A DNA stretch of 64,000 nt from Chlamydomonas sphaeroides (lineage: Eukaryota > Chlorophyta > Chlorophyceae > Chlamydomonadales > Chlamydomonadaceae): assembly GCA_001662425.1 (NCBI GenBank), contig BDDC01000173.1:1-64000 (forward strand), given 5' to 3'. Shown here piece after piece: positions 59,042-64,000 of the stretch. The notes under the pieces were generated by a model, which saw only the letters and a program-made list of their open reading frames with translations, did not search any database and had not been told where the DNA came from. How positions within the stretch are numbered: the stretch's first letter is position 1; each line of letters begins with the position of its first letter. The position numbers and the translations under genes were made by a program.

Positions 59042-62000
59042 ATGCACACCGCGACCACCCGCGCTGGGACATCGTCGCCCGCAAGTGCAGTCGCGCGGTG
59101 TTCGGCGCTGCTGCATCCCCTGCCGCCCATGCTGGCGCCCACGCCTTTCACGGCAGCGCACAAGAGCAGCGGCCGCACCCCGGCTCGCCAGCTCGCCAGC
59201 GCGGCGTCGGCCTCGCATCCCGCATCGACGTCGGCGTCGGCGGCCCTTTCCACGCTGCCTCGGCGGTCAGCAGCTGCGCCGTCCGCAGCTGCCATCTCCA
59301 GCCGTGGCGCCGTCGCCTGCCGTGGCGCAGCGACAGCGGCTCCTCCTGCGCAGTCCGCGGCACCCGCCGGCGCAGATGTAAGCCCAGCGGCGGGTGGGCC
59401 CTGCACGTGGGGACCACACGGTAGCACGCTGCCCACTCGCTTACCGCGGATCGGACCTATCCGCTGCAGCCCCTGAGTCCTGACTATATTCTCGGCAGCC
59501 TATATCACCCAGCGTCTGGCCGTCTGAAGACTGTCCATTGTGGTCTGGGGCCGTGGTGCCAAGCTGGGGCAAGAGGCTAGCCACGTTCCGCCAAGCCCCA
59601 CACCCCTCAGCCACAGCGCGCATGCCCTTGCTGGCCCACGGCAAACCCACCTGGCCATACGCACGCTCCCTCGGTATCCCTCCGTACAGACCGAGTACGA
59701 GGCCGTGATCGGCATCGAGTGTCACGTGCAGCTGCTGACGGCGACCAAGGCCTTCTGCAGCTGCCCCAACGAGTTTGGCGCCGAGCCCAACACCCACGTG
59801 TGCCCGGTGTGCCTGGGCCACCCGGTGAGACGCCCCGCAGCGGCGGGCTGTCGCTGCCTCGCGGGGTCTGGCTGGGCTGCGTGTGCTGCTGGCGGCTGCG
59901 GGCCTGGGGGCGCCGCCAGCGGGAGCGCAGGTGCAGCCGCGCACGCCTGGAGCCAAGGTGCTCCGCAGGCGGGCGGCCACGTGATTGCACGCCCTGCACC
60001 TGCCTCGGTGTCCTCGGCGTTGCCCGTGACTCTTTTCTGGCCCCGATTTGCAACAAGTTCCTCACTCGCATGGCACTCTCCCGGCGCAGGGCACGCTGCC
60101 GGTGCTGAACGAGGGCATGGTCACGCTGGCGGTGCGCGCGGGCGTGGCGCTGGGCTGCGACATCGCGCGGCTGTCCAAGTTCGACCGCAAGCAATACTTC
60201 TACCCAGACCTGCCCAAGGTGGGAATTGTGCTGGGGGGCAACATGTCGTGGGGTGGGAGAGGAGGCTCTGGAAAGTTGGGGAATGTGGGGGCGTTAGAAC
60301 ACCCTGTCTCACCACCGCTGCCCGCAAGTCTCTGTCCCAGGCGGCTAGCCTGCCATAGCGCAGCCCCTCGCTCTCCCCGACACACTCCCACGCAGGGCTT
60401 CTAGACCAGCCAGTCCACCCAGCGTGCCTGGCTCTTTGACCCCGACCCTAGACCCCCGGACCCTGACCCCGGACCCCCGACAACGGCGCCACCCGCCGCA
60501 CTCCCCCCCCCACGCCCTCCCTCACGCAGGGCTACCAGATCAGCCAGTACGATGAGCCCATCTGCAGCGGCGGCAAGCTGGAGGCGGACGTGGACGGAGT
60601 CGTAAAGAGGTACGGCGCAGCGGTGCTGGGGGCGGGCGGTGCAGATGCGCACTGCTTACTGCATAGCGCCGTGGTGCATGGGGCATCGCGATCCCACCCC
60701 GAACCCCGCGCCATCCCCTCCCATGCTCCCTGCTCCGTGCTCCCCTAGCTTTGGCATCATCCGCGCGCACCTGGAGGAGGACGCGGGCAAGATCGTGTAC
60801 GCGGGCGCGGACCGCCTCAGCGGCGCCGACTACAGCATGGTCGACTACAACCGGGCGGGTGGGGCGGCAGGGGGAGAGGCAGGCGGGGAGAGCGCCGAGG
60901 AGGAAGCAGGCTGAAAAGCGGCGGGCAGTGTCGCGTTCGGGGCAAGGCGCGGCAGCGATGTTTGGGCCGCCGCGCCGCGGTGCTGCGCTCGGCCCTGCAC
61001 CCCAAGCCAGCCGGAACCGGAACCAGAACCAGCTGACTGGGTGCCAAACATCCCCACTGCGCAGGCGTGCCGCTGCTGGAGATCGTGTCGGCCCCCGACA
61101 TGCGCAGCGGCCGGGACGCGGCGGCGTACGGCGAGGAGCTGCGGCGCGTGCTGCGGGCGTGCGGCGTCACGGATGGCAACATGGCGGAGGGCTCCATGCG
61201 GTGAGACCCGGGGGATGGTGGGGCTGGGGCCCGGGACGGGGCTGGGGCAAGGCTTGGTCATTGGGCATGGATCACACACTGCCAATTGCTGGCCTCGCTT
61301 TAGCAGCCTTGGCGTTGATGTGAGCGTGTGCGGCCTTCGGCGACAACTTGTGGCCACCCATGCCGTACTGCCGCCCCGCCCCGCCCCGGCCCGGCCCGCA
61401 GCGTGGACGTCAACGTCAGTGTGCGGCCCGCCGGCAGCCCCGAGTTCGGCACCCGGGTGGAGATCAAGAACATGAACAGCTTCAGCAACATGCAGAAGGC
61501 CATCGACTTTGAAATTGACCGCCAGGTTGGGGGCCTTGGGGTGTAATCATGTCAGCTTCAGCACGCGCCCAAGTAACGTTGGAAATGATTTATGTTGGGT
61601 CGCGTTCGGTGGGTGGGTCTGACATTGCACATTGGGCGTGGCGAGAGGATGGGGAAGGGGAGAGGCAGGCAGACGGGCAGGGCCTTGCTGCATGGTGGGG
61701 CGCGGGGGAGGCTTGAATCGGCAGGCAGGGCGGGAGCTAGGCCAGGGTACCGGTAGCCGCCGCATGCTGCCCGCGGCAGGGTACGCGGTAAGGGGCCGGC
61801 CCGATCGGCTGCACGGACGGTGCCCGGGCAGCCCCCGAGCAAGGGTGAGGCACGCTCGCAGGCGGGGCCCAGGGTCCGTCACCGGGCGTTCACGTGACCC
61901 ACCTGGCCGAGCCACACTGCCACACCGCTACGTTGCCACGTCGCTGCCGCCGCCGCCGCCGCTCCTCTGCCCGCTGCCGCGCAGGTTGCGCTGAACCGTG

Positions 62001-64000
62001 CGGGCCGCGGCTCGGAGATCGTGCTGGAGACTCGGCTGTGGGATGAGATCAAGCTGGTGACCAAGACCATGCGCAAGAAGGAGGGGCTGGCGGACTACAG
62101 GTGGGCCGCAGGGGCAGCGGCGGTGTGGGTAAATCAGCGGGAAAGGGAGAGGGACCGGGCTGTCTGTGTGTCGGCCTACGGGTGTTTCATGCTCGTGGCA
62201 TCGTTGGGCGATGCAGCGCGAGAGTGGTTGTGGGGGGAAGCGGCTGCCGCACTGCAACTACGGGCAGGCGGGGCTGGCGGGAAGCGGACAGGACAGGACA
62301 GGACAGGACAGGACAGGGCCACCACGCGAGGCGCGCCGCGCTCCGGTGCCGCTCGGGCTGCTGCAGGTACTTCCCCGAGCCCGACCTGCCGCCGCTGGCC
62401 GTGACCGAGGAGTTCATTGAGCAGGTCAAGGTGCGAGTTTCAATGGATGCAGCCGTCGTACCTTGGTCCATGGGGTCGATGGAGTATGGAGTATAGTGAG
62501 CCGAGTCGTCGTTGTATCGGTAGAACCAATGTTAGATGCGAGGGCTGGCGGGGCGGCGCCGTGTGGGGCTGCGGCGGCGGCTGCAAGGCGCCGTCTCTCG
62601 CAGCCGCCCCCGTGCTCGCGTTCCCGCCTCCGCCACCGTGCCCCACCTCGTGCCGACCCTGGCCTCGGCTATGGCTGTGCTTGTTGCTGGGCAAGTGGGC
62701 ATGCATCGGCACGCCTGCCGCCGTGCACACAACACCCGGCCCCACTCTTGCCCCGTCCCGGCACCCACACGCCGCCCCCGCGCCAGGCCTCCATGCCCGA
62801 GCTGCCCGTCGCCAAGCGCGCGCGCTACGCCGCCATGGGGCTCAGCAAGAAGGAGGTGCGCAGGAGCTGTCGCATTGCAGCGGATACAGTCGGCAGTGCC
62901 TACCGGGCCTGTGTCGGCGACACCGCGCGCTGCCTTTTGCTCTGTGCCTCCCGCGCCCCGTCCCACGTCCGCTGGCCTCCCTCCGCCCCTCCCTCCCTTC
63001 CTCCTGCGCCAGGTGGCCACGCTGACGGAGGAGGACGCCACCAGTGCGCTCTTCGACGCGGTGCTGGGCCTGGGCGCGCCCGTGAAGCCGGCGGCCAACT
63101 GGATCCAGGGCGACATCATGGCCTACTGCAAGGTGCGGCGCTGCGGGGAGGCACACGCTGAGCTGGTCCATGCAGCGCAGCGCTGCTCTGCCACCCCTCC
63201 TCACGTCACAACAATCAGAGCCTATCCAGGGGGTGCGCCTCTGCCCCGCCACCCCACCGCCACGCTGCGCCACCGCCCTTCCGCCGCCTCCCCCTGCCGC
63301 TGCCTGGGAGCGCAGGAGAACAAGTGCGGCATGGAGGCGCTGAAGATCACGCCCGCCGCGCTGGCGGACATGATCGGGCTCATCGAGGGCGGCACCATCA
63401 GCGGCAAGATCGCCAAGGAGGTGCTGCCGGAGCTGCTGCAGGGCCAGGGCAACAAGGGTGAGGCAGCGCAGGGCCGGGCGGCTGGGCAAAACTGGCGGGG
63501 CATGGCTTTTCCCCGTAGCCCCCCTTCCGCAGCCTGTGTCGCGGTGGCTTCTGGGCGGGCGCCTGCGGGGCGGGGCGGGCGGGGGGGCGCTTGTGTGTTG
63601 TTTTGTGTTGTTTTGTGTTGTTTTGTGTTGTTTTGTGTTGTTGTGTAGTGTTTTGTGTTGTGTGTTTTGTGGAGCGATGCAGTGAGGCTGCAGGGGCAGA
63701 GGCCGGGGCAGGGGCAGAGGCCGGTGCCGGGTGTTGTGCGCACATGAAGCTCTGGCGCTGTACGCAGCTGCGGCCGTGGCTACGCGTAGCCCCTGGGGCT
63801 GGTGTGCCGAGGCGGGGCTCGGGCGAGGGTAGTCTGAGGCGCTGCAGAGCTATGGGGCAGGTGGGAGCGGCTTGTAGTGGACAGCGCTAGCAGGGCTGGC
63901 AGCCCCTTGGCGGCCCTGCGGCGGCGAACGCTGCAGCTCACATCCCTCTGTCCTGCCGCCCACCTCCTCGTCGTCACCCCGGTCCCCTAGGCGTCAAGGC
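59042..64000 (+). CDS. GATB: Glutamyl-tRNA(Gln) amidotransferase subunit B, organellar (partial)
   Basis: Subunit B of GatCAB, which converts Glu-tRNA(Gln) to Gln-tRNA(Gln) in chloroplasts and mitochondria. Thirteen exons in the window (59042-59377, 59690-59824, 60090-60218, 60530-60609, 60749-60858, 61065-61200, 61402-61525, 61985-62100, 62367-62430, 62787-62855, 63013-63132, 63316-63457, 63991 onward); the 3' end is off the edge. Residues 1-112 are Ala/Ser/Arg/Pro-rich with few acids, a typical transit peptide. The catalytic cradle follows: EAVIGIECHVQLLT, CSCPNEFG and HVCPVCLGHP (two zinc-type Cys pairs), [68 protein letters not shown], then YFPEPDLPPL. The helical and YqeY-like tail begins in exons 11-12 (GGTISGKIAKEVLPELL). 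All residues expected in the parts visible are present. Confidence 0.95.
62286..62316. repeat. GGACA pentanucleotide repeat
   Basis: About six units of ggaca in a GatB intron, a simple microsatellite. Confidence 0.95.
63591..63670. repeat. 10-bp GT-rich tandem repeat (ttttgtgttg)
   Basis: Four perfect ttttgtgttg units plus degenerate copies on both sides, in the last visible GatB intron (63458-63990). The GT richness contrasts strongly with the local GC-rich sequence. Confidence 0.95.

Noticed and set aside
1..64000. CRISPR arrays, bacterial operons, rRNA or tRNA genes
   Set aside because: The genes are spliced eukaryotic genes. The tandem repeats seen lack unique spacers, and I found no cloverleaf or rRNA segment I could support by eye.

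Overview
This is a gene-dense, intron-rich, very GC-rich nuclear window. It is most likely from a chlorophyte green alga of the chlorophycean type. The basis is GC-biased third positions, many short introns with GTGCG/GTGAG/GTGGG donors and CAG acceptors, Ala/Gly/Pro-rich linkers, TGTAA poly(A)-type signals behind two minus-strand genes, an organellar GatB, an algal ankyrin family and an axonemal dynein. Species cannot be fixed from the sequence. Two assembly gaps of about 370 N occur at 37119-37491 and 51344-51715.

Layout, left to right: a SET-domain protein whose N-terminus resembles the histone H3 tail (minus, runs off the left edge); a tRNA nucleotidyltransferase/poly(A) polymerase family enzyme (plus), only 225 bp away and divergent from it; an unrecognised acidic modular-repeat protein (minus); an ankyrin-repeat protein (minus); a TSNAXIP1-like coiled-coil protein (minus); a complete axonemal dynein heavy chain (plus, 66 exons, 4,166 residues by my splicing); an hnRNP H/F-like RNA-binding protein (minus); a decayed Fanzor/TnpB-like gene (minus); an SLC35F6-like membrane transporter (minus); and the organellar amidotransferase subunit GatB (plus, runs off the right edge).

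Exon models were built by hand from reading frame, splice phase and family conservation. All complete models close in frame. The dynein spans 20349-43965 with every AAA module recognisable. Its internal N gap falls inside an intron, so the protein is uninterrupted. It is divergent from the TSNAXIP1-like gene across about 800 bp, which suggests a shared promoter for two ciliary genes. The other divergent pairs are SET/tRNA-nucleotidyltransferase and SLC35F6-like/GatB.

The most unusual items are the H3-tail-like N-terminus on a SET protein, a 27-bp minisatellite that multiplies a splice donor in frame, a duplicated symmetric-exon cassette in the unrecognised protein, four apparent GC-AG introns in the dynein gene, and the decayed Fanzor/TnpB-like gene beside a poly-C tract and assembly gap.
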